DNA from: Sesamum alatum
Lineage: Eukaryota > Streptophyta > Magnoliopsida > Lamiales > Pedaliaceae
Direction: 5' to 3'
DNA length: 64,000 nucleotides
NCBI GenBank assembly: GCA_034509735.1
Contig: JACGWO010000011.1
Location: 26,830,979 to 26,894,978 of the forward strand
Positions 12,457 to 23,898 of the stretch are shown piece by piece. Under the pieces are notes generated by a model. The model did not search any database, was not told the origin of the DNA, and worked only from the letters and a program-made list of their open reading frames with translations. The first letter of the stretch is position 1, and every line of letters starts with the position of its first letter. The position numbers and the translations under genes were made by a program.

Positions 12457-13139
12457 TGATGGAGGGAATAAAACATAAAACAGAAAAAGTTAACATTCTC
12501 CAAAATGGTGAATTAAATAATTAAATGGTATTTTCTATTAAGAGATTAAATGAGATATGATAAGTAGCATGATTGTCTATAATGAATAAAGCCTAGAAGT
12601 AGTCCAAGTTCAGGGAGATAATGTATGAAATCTAGAAACTCGTCCAAGTTCAAGGAGATAATGTAACGGTTACTAACATAAATGACTCTAATGAACGAAG
12701 CCCAAGTTCAGGGAGATAATGTATGAAATCTAGAAACTCGTTCAAGTTCAAGGAGATAATGTAACGGTTACTAACATAAATGACTCTAATGAACGAAGCC
12801 CAAGTTCAGGGAGATAATGTATGAAATCTAGAAACTCGTCCAAGTTCAAGGAGATAATGTAACGGTTACTAACATAAATGACTCTAATGAACGAAGCCCA
12901 AAAGGGAGTTCAGGTTCAAGAGGACAACCAACATGATTCAAGCCCCTCATTAATACAATAAGAATGACCAGTCACTATATAAGCTCTAAGAAGAAGAAAA
13001 AGAAAGATGAGGAGAAAAAAAGATAGACTTGTATTATACTATAGTCTTATTATGCTAAATTGTACTCCCGATTAATAAAATTCTTGTATTATGGCGTAAT
13101 TGTACTAAATTACCCATGTGACTATTTTTTGTACCATCA
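12457..13139. mobile_element. Solo LTR, 683 bp
   Basis: The segment begins TGATGG and ends CCATCA, a perfect 6-bp inverted end of the TG...CA type seen in LTR retrotransposons. Inside are a TATA-like CTATATAAGC at about 12975 and an AATAAAATTCTTG polyadenylation-like stretch near 13075, as expected for promoter and poly(A) in an LTR read on the plus strand. The flanks are GGTAG and AATAG, 3 of 5 matching, so the target duplication is only partly preserved. No second LTR or gag/pol is seen, hence a solo LTR or a very short TRIM-like element. The family is not recognised. Confidence 0.65.
12603..12896. repeat. 98-bp tandem repeat, three copies, inside the LTR
   Basis: Three consecutive units of exactly 98 bp start at 12603, 12701 and 12799 and differ at only one or two positions. 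Each unit itself contains two related phrases, CAAGTTCAGGGAGATAATGTA-like and CAAGTTCAAGGAGATAATGTA-like, about 43 bp apart. The array lies upstream of the TATA-like box, in the U3 position of the LTR. Confidence 0.93.
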
Positions 13140-13501
13140 AATAGTTTGATTAGAAACAATTTGTCTGGCCTATAATAAATCAGCAATTAGTCATTTGGGG
13201 TAAAAGTTGAATTTCTTTCTTTTGTTTTTTTGATATTATCAAATTTCATTAAGTTTGACCAATAGATAAATAATAAATATATTAGATATAATTTGTCAAT
13301 TTATGGCAGTGTAATTATCCATTAAATTAAATAGTTGTCGCATCTTAACCGAAGTCGGACTGCCTTCCATATTTCTTACCGTTTCTACTGAAGTCGCCGT
13401 ATTGGCTCAGCGGGTTCCCATGTCCAGGTGTGACAAAAGCGCTTTTGTCAATTCTATTCCTTTCATTTCATATTCTTCTGTTCGTCTGTGCGTGAAATTT
13501 G
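13140..13501. promoter_or_regulatory. 5' flank and 5' UTR of the carboxyl methyltransferase gene
   Basis: The first 180 bp belong to the family D repeat. The remaining 13321-13501 is less AT-rich and should carry the core promoter and 5' UTR. No clear TATA box was recognised. Confidence 0.4.
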
Positions 13502-14692
13502 ATGGCGAAACCGGCAGCCGATTCGCGAAGCAACAGAGCGGCGGTTCAGGCCACAAACGACGATGCCTCCGCCAGCAAGCTGTACGTTCTCCTCGTTTCT
13601 CTCGTGCTTTTGATTTCCTTTTCATGGTGATGCCATTTTATTCATATGTAATTTGAGATTTGTGATAAGCATACACTTGTTATACGGTGAAACTCTAAAT
13701 TAGAGGGTGCGGAAGGAGTATAATCCAAGGAGTTGGAAGCGGAAGGATTGTAATGTGTGATTATGTGTTTTAGGTTTTCCTTTTTCTCCTTATGCCGGGT
13801 ATCCTCAGTTTAATGCAGTTGAGGTTTGGATTCTGATTCTCCCAAGGGCAGAATAATGTTATGATTTTGTTTTCCTTTTTGTTTTGGTTGGGCACTTGAA
13901 GCTGTTTTGATAAGATGAAGTAAGTTAACTCGAATTTGAATGGATTAATTTGGCTAATCTGCGGCAGGTTTTAGCATGACGAAATGGTACTTGCATATTT
14001 CATTTAAATGAAGGATGTTCTTCTCTTGAATAGGGTCCATTTGAATAAGAAATGGTAGTCACTGAAGATATACTGATAAGCCATGAGGCTAATGAGACAC
14101 AGCATGGTGCGGACAACTTAACTTCCTAAATAATCGCAAAAGTCAAACCCATGTGTTGTTGTGATGCTTATGAATGTCAATCTTGAGCATGTCGTATTTA
14201 ATTTCTAGAATATATTTTTACGCCAGTCTGCTGTGAGCACAAGTATAACTCTTGCTAATGCTATCCACTTTGCTGTGAAAAGGTCTTGTGTTAAAAAGGG
14301 ATACATGAAAGATGACTACATTCATTTGTTCGTCAAAAGGCCTGTAAGGAGATCTCCAATAATTAATCGTGGTATGATTTGGATGTTTCCCTAAATTCCT
14401 GCAGCATTTCAAATTGTTGGATATGTATATGGTCTTATTTCATTTTGCTCACATGTTTACTTATTTGATCTAAAGGGTATTTTGCTCGGTATGCTGCACT
14501 TAGGAAGCTTCTTTATGAGTTTCTTGACTATGGGATGACTGTGGATGAGAAAGGCATCAGGAAGCAAATATTGTCTCTTGGGGCTGGCTTTGATACGACA
14601 TTTTTTCAGTTGCAGGTGCTTGAGTTTTCATGTGAGATATTGTGCTACTAGAGAGTTTTTGTTAGATCCTTCCATCTATCATACATATACTG

Positions 14693-14732
<40 letters not shown>

Positions 14733-17700
14733 CCTTTTTCACCTTTCTTTTTAGTTTGCAATGCTTTTTTGGTACACCAGGTGACAGTGGTTGTGTACAG
14801 TTTTAACCTTTCTTTCTTTTGTTAATGTTCTTAATGTATCTCTCATTCTTTCTCACATTCATATGAAAGTTATGAGCCTTCAAGTGATCTCTTCTGTTTC
14901 TACAGGATGAAGGGAAAGCACCTTATCTTTATGTGGAGTTAGATTTCAAAGAGGTAGAAATTTGGTATACTCATAATTGTCTCCCCTCTACCCCGCTAGC
15001 TTTCAAATCACTTTCTCCTTATGCGCACACACACACACACACTCCTCGCCATGAGGATTAATTAAGTTTGACCACTTTGATTCTATTTTTAACTCTATCT
15101 TAGCATCCTTCTTGTTTAGTTCGTTATAACGGTGATAAGACCTAACTGTTGAAACTTTTGATTCTAGTGCTATTTGCTAGTTCTCTCATCTCATATCCCG
15201 GTGTTCCCATTTATTAGGTCACAAGTAAGAAAGCTGCTCTTATCGAAAACTCTACTCAGTTAAGAAGCAAAGTCGGTGAAGCGGCATCAATCTCCCAGGG
15301 TAAGTATAGGCTTCTGACCTCAATACATTTCACTAACACAGTGTGCTCCTATTCCTCATTTCTACTCCGTATAATGTTGATGTTTGAAATGGTCTTTGCT
15401 TTACACAATATGATAATTTATTCAGAAAAAGGGGAAGTGCTTGCCGATCACTACAAACTCCTCCCTGTCGACTTGCGTGATATACAAAAACTTGATGATA
15501 TAATTTCTTTGGCTAATATAGATCCGAGGTATGTGTATTTGCTTCAATTTTTTTATGTCATATTGCATTATACCAAACACCGCATGATCCACCTAGCAAA
15601 AAGTCTTATCTTCTCTTTGCCTCTTGCTGAACCATTTTCTTGTTCTTTCTATATAATCATTAAAGTTATGATAATATTTTTCATTTTAGTTTTGAGACTG
15701 CTGTGTGATGAAATTGTTTTTGTAGACGGCAGAAATTACAACTAGAAATTGTTGCATCTTTGTATTGATATAGTTGGACTTTGATGGGCCTCGTGTGATA
15801 CTTCTGTGCAGCATTCTTAACTTTAAGGGGCTTGTTCTTTTGCTCTGTTATGCTCGAGCGCATCTTTATATGATTAATGATGGCTAGTTATGTAACTTAT
15901 GTTTCCATATGTCCCTCCTTATTTCTTCAGTCAGTCCCTTTTTATGCATATATAATTTAATTTTCTGTCACTGGAACACCTTCCTACTGCATAGGTAAGT
16001 CGAAGAAACAATTATTAGCAAGCAACCATATTTCTCTGTTAGCATTAGTTACGAACAGGGTTGGATGTTGAAAAACAAATTTACTGGGTAATTCTTTCTT
16101 ACTTCTATTTGTCTTTATCCAAATTATCATGCATGTTCTTTTCCTCTCTGCGCGTAAGTTCACTTTTCTCACGTATTTCTCTCCTAATATCCCCTCTTTG
16201 AATGAGTTTAACTGTGTTGTTCTAATGCTGTTATCAGTTTGCCAACATTTATAATTGCAGAATGCGTTCTTATATACTTGGATCCAGAATCAAGCCGTGC
16301 TATAGTTGGATGGGCTTCTAGAACATTTTCGACGGCTATTTTTTTCTTATATGAGCAGGTTGAGCACCTCTCAAACTTCTAATCTTGAATGTAGCTTGAT
16401 TTTTACTTCCTTTTCTACTTGGTCTGTTTTACCCCCTTCCTTTAATAATATCCCTGGCTTCTTTCGCTATTCAATTTGATGACACTGTGGTTCCCTGACA
16501 ATATGTTTGTGCTGCAACAGATTCGTCCTGATGATGCTTTTGGGCAACAGATGATCAGAAATCTGGAGGTATTGTCGTATTATCATGTTACCAGTTACTT
16601 TTGTATGAAGCAGAGTTAGTTTATGCTTCCAGTGTCCATTTGTTTGCCTCTGTACATTTAAACTTTTTTTTCTCCACATATTCTATTCTAAGAAGTATGA
16701 GATCGTGTCAATGATTGGATCTGGAACAACGAAAAGATTCTGTGTTGTTAGAGGGTGGAGCCTCATACAATATTACATCTAGGCTCCTTGGAAAAGAATT
16801 ACCACAGGGGTAGAATTGTATTTTTGCAATGCTTTGTAGATGCCCTAGTATAAATAGTTCAACGCTGCACCTAGGTCCTAGGAAAATTCTCCAAAGTAAA
16901 TCTTTTCTCTTGCTTTGTCTATTGAAATTATTTCCTAACATGTATTTTTAGAGTCACATCAGTTTTTCGACCCAAACTCTTGCAATCTAGTTCCCAATTA
17001 GGCCAACAAAATCTTTTCAGTTGCATATCTTTGCCACTTCAACAAAAGATCGGCAGCAGACAGCCAATTCGTTTAGAATAAGAGATAGATATAATAAGAA
17101 TCATACTTCACTTTGCGGATGAAAAGCAGCATAACAATCAGCTCGATGAGATAATGGAGAGAAACTTTGAAGGAGAGTGTGGTATAGAAAGAAGTGAATA
17201 TTGCATTTCTTTTCAAGGTGGAGAAATCTTCATTGGAGGAATACTTTCTGGAGTTTGAGTAGCGGCCTTATGTCACCACAAACCCCTGGCTCTGATGCAC
17301 CACAAATAACTTCCATAATAGTCAAAGGAATTTGGTAGGAACGTAGGATGATTGGACTATTAACTCTGCGAACCATGTAGACTTTCAAGCTGATGATCAA
17401 ATACATTTTTATTGATTTTATTCTGGTTAATTATCTGATCTATGGATTATACTATCCTCCCAATTCAAAATGATGAATTAGGGTATTGGAAAAGGCTTTT
17501 TCATTTTCTTTTCTTTTTATTTGTCGAGGGTTGTGTTTATGAGTTGACTCGGAGATTTCACTCTTTCATCAAGGTTTGCTTGATAAGACAATTTAATCTG
17601 ATTGTTCTCTCTATTCTTTGTTTTGGTGATAGAATTTTGCTCGAGTACTTGTATTATGGTTATGTACTCTTTGGCAAATAAAGTTAAGCATTCTAAAATG

Positions 17701-18381
17701 AACTAAAGTCATCTCCCCTCATGATTTATTAGTGTGATGAAATTTCGCAATCTCATACTCCTAGAGATCTGCTAGAGACAGGATGACAATGTATTCCTAT
17801 CTGAGAGGAAATAATGATTATTTCATAAGATACTCTGTGGCAAAAACAGTTGATTATAATGGTTTTTCATCTCAGAGTCGAGGATGTGCACTATTGGGCA
17901 TTTATGCCACACCAACTTTACATGCAAAGGAAAGACTTTTCCTTGACCAGGGATGGCAGGTATGCTCTCACTATGATGTGAAATCGTGGTAGAATTAGTT
18001 AAGGTGTCAAGCAACTGCAAACACCCCCAACCTACCCTGACCCAAGATTTATTATCTCGTCTTGCATGATATCAAACTAAACTGATGTGGGTACCATTTG
18101 ATTTTACTTTAGAAATGTTATAACGAATGTACAATAAAAAGCTTATTGGTCGCTTAATGATCTAGAACATTTGAGTTATCATAGTAAATGATTGCTTCTT
18201 TCTAATCTTTTACTTTGGGGATCCCTTTCTGGGTTAATTCTTTCCTCACTGTAGAGTTGGCTGCTTTGCATATTCCTTATATCTTATGCTTGTATCTCTG
18301 TTGGAGGTCCTCTAGAGAGCTGTTGCCTGGGATATGCAGAAAGTTTATAGCACGTTTATTGAAGCTCAAGAAAGACGCAGG

Positions 18382-18458
<77 letters not shown>

Positions 18459-19657
18459 GTGTATAGATATCTTTATCTTAGAGGATTCAATCTTTTCAAG
18501 ATCCATTTGTGTACAGTGTACTTTTGCTCCTTTTTTATCCCCTTAACTTTTATGGGATGCTGAATGTATGTAGGATTCTTTTGAAAAATTCTTTATCTTC
18601 TACTTTGAACAGAATTGAACGGCTGGAATTGTTCGATGAGTTCGAAGAGTGGTATATGATGCAGGCAAGTATCTTACAGCTTTTCCCCTGTGACAAATAA
18701 AAAATGCTTTTATTGTCACTCTTCCAGTTGGAGAAAATAGTGTCTTTTTTAATGCGGTTCTCTAAGTTCATGTTAACCCCTAATGTTAACATTTCGTGAG
18801 AAAATTTCTAATAAAATTTCTGGACTCGAAGTCCTTAATTCTACTGTAATCTAAACTACAGGGTAATGGGTGTTCTGTAACCTGAAATATAGTCTTCTGG
18901 TGTCTCAGCAGGAACTTCAATGTTGAAATTCTTCTTCTGGCCTGTTCCATTAATTTACTCACACTTGAACTTTAAACGTGTCTGTTTGCTTTCTAACCGA
19001 TTTTCTTTCTCACCACGATTGTCTTTCTTCAAATCATTAGAATGTGGCCACAACTTTTGGTTGCTAAGCTGTTTTTAAGGTCTTCTTGGCTGTTTTGATA
19101 TATTCAAGTTTGCCTGGTTCGCTAGATTTTTTAGATGAACCAAGTTGTTTGTACCCTGGTTTACTCTGCTATTCTTCGAGTGCATAATGTTGCAAAGCAG
19201 CCTAAGATTACGAGCAATTAAATGCCTTTTCTCTTAGCTTTCATGTAGTTTTTCAGCAGAAAGAAATGGATTCTTACTAAATCCCCATGTGTAAACTTCA
19301 CCAAGTCAGGGTGGCTTGCTATCAATTTTTCAATAAGCTCTTGACTGCAAGTTTCTTGCATTTACATAGATTTGAAGCAATTCTGCCACGACCACAGTTA
19401 AATGCGACTAATATTTTTAATATCATACTTAAACTTCAATAACTCTGGATTTCTTTATTTTCAGGAGCACTACTGTGTGGTTTGTGCAATCAATGATGCA
19501 CTGGTATGTCCTCATCTCTGAGACATAAATCCTTAACCTATTGGTTTGTGCACACTGCTCAGCCAATGTATTATTATTGCTTCAGGGTCTATTCAAGAAT
19601 TTCGGTTTCCCCAACGAGGAGAAAGCAACAGGTTCCGCTACTGCAACAACCCTGTGA
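13502..19657 (+). CDS. LCMT1: Leucine carboxyl methyltransferase 1 (PP2A methyltransferase)
   Basis: Methylates the C-terminal leucine carboxyl of the PP2A catalytic subunit using S-adenosylmethionine; the Arabidopsis homologue SBI1 limits brassinosteroid receptor signalling. Thirteen exons join in frame to 340 residues: 13502-13581, 14283-14371, 14476-14615, 14906-14953, 15218-15299, 15426-15528, 16238-16358, 16521-16568, 17876-17959, 18316-18380, 18613-18664, 19465-19503, 19586-19657. Landmarks are [12 protein letters not shown] (11-22), INRGYFARY (54-62), SAM motif [10 protein letters not shown] (89-97), YVELDF (112-117), LLPVDLRD in exon 6, [13 protein letters not shown] in exon 7, and [14 protein letters not shown] in exon 11. 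Length and order fit the family (about 330). The intron after exon 11 starts GCAAGT, a GC-AG intron. Intron 8 is the longest at 1.3 kb, and intron 10 begins with a long CT tract. The gene is divergent from CSN7. Confidence 0.95.
18384..18453. repeat. (TC)35 microsatellite next to a splice donor
   Basis: About 35 TC units, 70 bp, begin three bases after the GT of the intron that follows exon 10 of the methyltransferase (donor at 18381). The tract sits at the donor end, not at the acceptor where pyrimidine tracts normally lie. Confidence 0.95.
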
Positions 19658-20356
19658 AATTACAATACTATTTCAAAGCAATGTCTTCAAATAGCCCATT
19701 TATTAAGATGACAAAATCATGTGTCTTGTGTGTGCCGTCCCACCTTGGATGTTTCAGTTTACCAGATAGATAGAGTCTATGAACCAGTTCTTTAAACCTA
19801 GTTGAGTCTTACTATAATGTGTGGAACCCTCTGTATGTTTGTAATTTGACTTAAATGGAAAGATACCTTCCCTTTTGCTAGCTGTTTTGCAAAGAAAACG
19901 TGGTAGGGACCCCTTAGAGCGCAACAATGTCCAATTTCATGGGCCAGACTGGTCTTTTGTGGAAAAAGAACAATTCTTGCATGGTTGATCTTGATTCTTG
20001 ATGCCTTTTTTAAACTGTATTTCCTCTGTTTTTTCTCTTATCCCTTTGTGTTGCCCTTTTGTTACTATTAGTATTGAGCTTGGATCGCATAATGCATCAT
20101 GACCTTGACCCACATTGTGTACTACAGATGAAAGACTACTTGCCAAGAGATGTTGGGGCCCCACTTTCTCATCATTTCATTTCAAGTAATTTTACTGTGT
20201 TGCAATGTGGTTTTATGCAAAATATGAATGATGGGCTGTTGAAAATTTTGCAATTTCTATCTGCAAGGTTGAGCGTGGAAGAAAATCACAAGTTTTCTTC
20301 GCTAGGTTTTGAATAATCATGATCGCTCATTATGTAGGAACCATGTTGAGTGTGGC
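19658..20356. other. 3' flank of the carboxyl methyltransferase gene
   Basis: The 3' UTR is expected here. Open frames at 20059-20316 show no family resemblance and are not called. Confidence 0.4.
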
Positions 20357-20790
20357 TTAGGGGTGTTCGTTCGGTAAAATCTAACCGTGCCAAAGTTAAG
20401 TTTTGGTATGCACATCGAATATCGAATTGAATTGTTCGGTTTGTAAGAACCTAAACATTTTTTTTTATTTTTATTTTTTGATTTGGTTAGGTTTTCTATC
20501 GGATCAATTGAATTTTTGAAAAATAAAAATAAAAAAGACCTACATGTTTATATATGATATTATAAATATATAATATTATATACATTTCTTATATTATATT
20601 TATATATGATTATAATATACACAATAAATATATATTATTTAAAAGAAATCAATTTTCGATACGATATGATATACTAATACCAAAGACGATATCATATTGA
20701 ATACCAAAGTTTGTTAAAATTGATTATCGAATATTCAGTTTGGTATTCGATATGTATTAATAATTCTATTTGATAAGATCGATTTATTGG
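20357..20790. repeat. AT-rich dispersed repeat fragment
   Basis: The stretch starts with GGGGTGTTCGTTCGGT and carries repeated words around TATCGAAT and TTCGGTATTCGATA on both strands. Such phrases are common in dispersed plant repeats. Boundaries and class are not resolved. Confidence 0.35.
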
Positions 20791-21220
20791 AGTGTGCCCA
20801 CGCTATGAGATTTGCAATACATGTTGATGGGACATGTAACCTCCGTGAGGTGAAGGGATTTTAATTTGATGGACGCTTTTGGATGGTGATGGGTTTGGAT
20901 TATGTTTGTATTTATCCTAAATTCTTTTTGGAATTATAAATGAGTTTTTAAGATTTTTAATTTATGTGTTTGGCCCATTTGAACCCATCTGATTAGAACA
21001 AGCACATAATTCTTTAACTTATCATATATGTTTTGTAGTATATTTATTTACAGGCATGTGTATATGTGTTGTTTGCTAATATTAAAATGACAACATAATT
21101 AGTTTATTGTTCACATATTTTAAACCTTTTAATATTTTTGAAACAGGGAGGGCAATAGGAGCATGTACATAGAAACTCTATAGGTTATACTAGCTAAATT
21201 TGTTTACAATTTTAAAAATA

Positions 21221-21540
21221 GGGTAAATTACATTTACCTCCCCTTAAGTTTGGCATAATTACAAATACCCCCTCATTGTTTGAAAAATTACAAATATTCC
21301 CCTAATTTTTATAATTTTTAACCAAATGCTTGAAATTGACCATTTTACCCTTAAATTTTTTATTAAAATTGTAAAAAAATCACCCGAGGCAAATTGCATT
21401 ATTCCTCATCTGTGTAAAAAACTTAAGATTTCTCTCTCTATACATTGTAGTTCAAAAAATATTAAGAATTAATTAAAAAATAATTCAATACATAAGGACA
21501 TTTTGATCAATTTACCCTTAAAAATATTAAAAGTTAATTT
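21221..21540. repeat. Family A inverted-repeat element, right part missing
   Basis: The start reads GGGTAAATTACATTTACC and follows the family A phrase order: GGCATAATTACAAATA, CATTGTTTGAAAAATTAC, an ACCATTTTACCC block, then a TGTGTAAAAAACTTAAG core. The match to the full copy at 42657-43081 ends near CAATTTACCC, so the right arm is lost. Confidence 0.7.
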
Positions 21541-22061
21541 TCAAACATAATTTCTAAAAGTTTTTAACAAAGTTGTGGTGATAGTATTTAAAAAATAATA
21601 TCTTGTGTTTTCACATATTGAGTTAAATCTGATACGTTACCATTCTAGGATTATAATAAAATTGAGAGTACGACACATGCTCTCGATGAGCTATATAATT
21701 AAGAAACATTTTCTAACTACTATCACTTCCATACTCATATTTAAAGGGATTATTCTGCTCTTTATTTCCCATTTATTGAAAATAGAATATTGAAAAAAAA
21801 TTGCATTGTCGTACAATCATTAAAACAAACCAAAAAAAAAAAAAATTACATTGAACTAATCAATCAAATGTGTGATGAAGGAAAATAGATGCATGGATAG
21901 TATGGCATGAGCCCTTTGAAAAAGGGGTGGGAATAAATTAATGGTGGGAGGTGGGAGGGGACAAAGAACAAATTCCCCTTTACTTTTCACCTTTTTGGTA
22001 GGAAAAAGAGAAAAAAAAAATAGTTCCCTCATTTTCCCTTCTACACCCTCACTTATACACG
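21541..22061. other. Intergenic, nothing recognised
   Basis: AT-rich spacer with poly-A runs near 21790 and 21830 and no coding region. Confidence 0.4.
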
Positions 22062-22430
22062 GTAAAATTGTAAAATTAATCCCACAATTTCGAATCATTT
22101 CATGTTTTACGAGATTTAAATTTAATTTTATATTTCGTTAAAAATCGTAAAAAGAGGTCAAAACGTTGCAAAAAAAGCCCCAACACTAATATACGTTAAA
22201 ACTAATGGCGAGAACCAACGTAAAAAGTCACGTGTACGTGGATAAAATAAAAAATAAAAAATCAGTCATTAGTTTTGACGTCTATTAGTGGGAGGGTTTT
22301 TTTTTTTTTTTTTAATGTTTTGGTCTATTTTTTTCAATTTTTAACGAAATATATGGTTAAATTTAAAATTCTATAAAGTATGAGGTCAAATTTAAAATAT
22401 TCCTAAATTTTGGAATTAATATTATATTTT
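22062..22430. repeat. Palindromic element (hairpin), family J
   Basis: Left arm phrases (TTCGTTAAAAATCG, GAGGTCAAAACGTT, GCCCCAACACTAATA, GTTAAAACTAATG) reappear as reverse complements on the right (CATTAGTTTTGACG, CTATTAGTGGGAGGG, AATGTTTTGGTCTA, TTTTTAACGAAAT) around a centre near 22235 that contains CACGTGTACGTG. The whole element could fold into one imperfect hairpin of about 180 bp. No target duplication was identified. Confidence 0.6.
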
Positions 22431-23476
22431 TGCTACCCCTATACATATGTTCACCTCTAGTATTTCTTTCTACTCTCTTGTGCCCTATGTGAATGCCTAA
22501 AAATACCCTTAGAATTTGTGACTGCTACTCATACTTTGTGTAAAGATTTTTTGCAGCTTTATGTATGACTATATGCTCAAGTTTCTTGGTTAGAGGATCT
22601 TAGGGTTTCTGGAAATCTTGAAAAGATTGGATCCGTACTTGTATGGGTTGTGAGCCGTTGGATCGGTATGTGATCCAACAGTTGATAATTTACGTGGGTA
22701 TAAATTTGTATGAGCTGAATTAGCTCGTTTAGTAGAAACGTGAATATATAGCATTCATAAAATCTATGGTACTAAATATCAAGTGGTCATGTAATTTTTA
22801 TCTTATGATTTTATGAATTCGCAAATACTTTTAAGAAAGTTGTGTATCTTTATTGGATATTAAGATGGGGTGTGATGCTTTTAAATATTTATTGAATACG
22901 TTTTCGATTGAAATGTGTTCAAATACATATTAATAAAAAAGATTTATTTATTTTCTGCAGATATATTAGACGTGTCTAACGCTTATAAAAATAGGAATTA
23001 AGTGGTAAAAATTAAAAATAAAGTAAAAATATCATAAATTTGATTATTATCTTATTTTTTTAATCTAAATAAAATATTTTAATTAACTTATTTGAATTGT
23101 ATTTTAGATCCTTTTGTCATTATCTATATGGCATTGTAAATCTTGATTGGACCTCTTACCAAAACCTTGATACATTTGAGAATTAAACCCTAAAACAATT
23201 AGAAAAAAAAAAAAAAGCAAAACAAAAAGAAATGGAAAAATAAAGAGTGTGAACTTTGATAGTTGGGCTCAAAAAGAGTGTGGGGGAGAGAAAGGAGAGG
23301 TGGAAAAAGAAATTTCTTTCACAAACTTCAAACCTTTTACTACTTTCACCTCTCCTTATCTTGTCTTTGTCCCATAAAAAGGAATCCCCACTCACATTGG
23401 GGGATTAAACCCTACTTTTTTGGGCTCTATGTTGACACTACAAAAAAAAATAAATAAAAATAAAAATAAATAAAAA
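22431..23476. other. Intergenic, nothing recognised
   Basis: AT-rich spacer with no coding exon. A CACTACAAAAAAAA stretch near 23435 resembles a CACTA end, but no partner end or target duplication was found. Confidence 0.4.
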
Positions 23477-23898
23477 GGGTAAATTACAGTCATTTTCATG
23501 AGGTTTTGCATAATTATGAATACCCCATTATTATTTGAAAAATTACAAATACTCTCATGAGATTTGTAATTTTTAACCAAATGCCTAAAATTGATCATTT
23601 TGTACTTAAACTTTTTATTAAAATTATAGAAAAATCAACCTGGGCAAATTGCACTATTGCTCATCTATTTAAAAAACTTAAGAAACCTCTCCCTGTGCAT
23701 TGTGGTCCAAAAATAGTTTAAGAATTAAATAAAAAATAATTGAGTGCATAAGGGCATTTTAGTCAGTTCACCCATAAAATGATGGAAATTGGTTATCTAT
23801 TAGATGGTTACAAACCTCAAGGGGGTATTTGTAATTTTTCAAACAATGAGGGGTATTTCTAATTATGTTAAACCTCAAGAAATGTAGCTATAATTTTT
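23477..23898. repeat. Family A inverted-repeat element
   Basis: The element opens GGGTAAATTAC and carries the same phrase order as the copy at 42657-43081, including the central TGTGGTCCAAAAA and CATTTTAGTCAGTTCACCC words and the mirrored GGGGTATTTCTAATTATG near the right end. The right terminus is decayed (AGCTATAATTTTT). No open frame is present. Confidence 0.75.

Larger units (their letters stand above)
12260..13320. repeat. Inverted-repeat element (family D) split by the solo LTR
   Basis: The left part (about 12260-12456) and right part (about 13140-13320) together resemble the family D element at 25624-26196. The shared phrases are GTCTAACAAATAG, a CTACCCTTATAAG block, ATAAGGGTAGT, TTTGTCTGGCC and the terminal GTAATTATCC. 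The join ATAAGGGTAG / TTTGATTAG is continuous once 12457-13144 is taken out. The left end of the element is not clear. Confidence 0.6.

Noticed and set aside
12603..12896. Regular repeats that could suggest a CRISPR array or a satellite
   Set aside because: Units are contiguous without spacers, there are only three, and the DNA is from a plant nucleus. It is an LTR-internal tandem repeat.
15341..15745. A 134-codon frame over exon 6 of the methyltransferase
   Set aside because: It is exon 6 plus retained intron sequence; splice signals on both sides fit the family.
23430..23450. CACTACAAAAAAAA as a CACTA transposon terminus
   Set aside because: No inverted partner within several kilobases and no 3-bp duplication; A-runs make chance matches likely.
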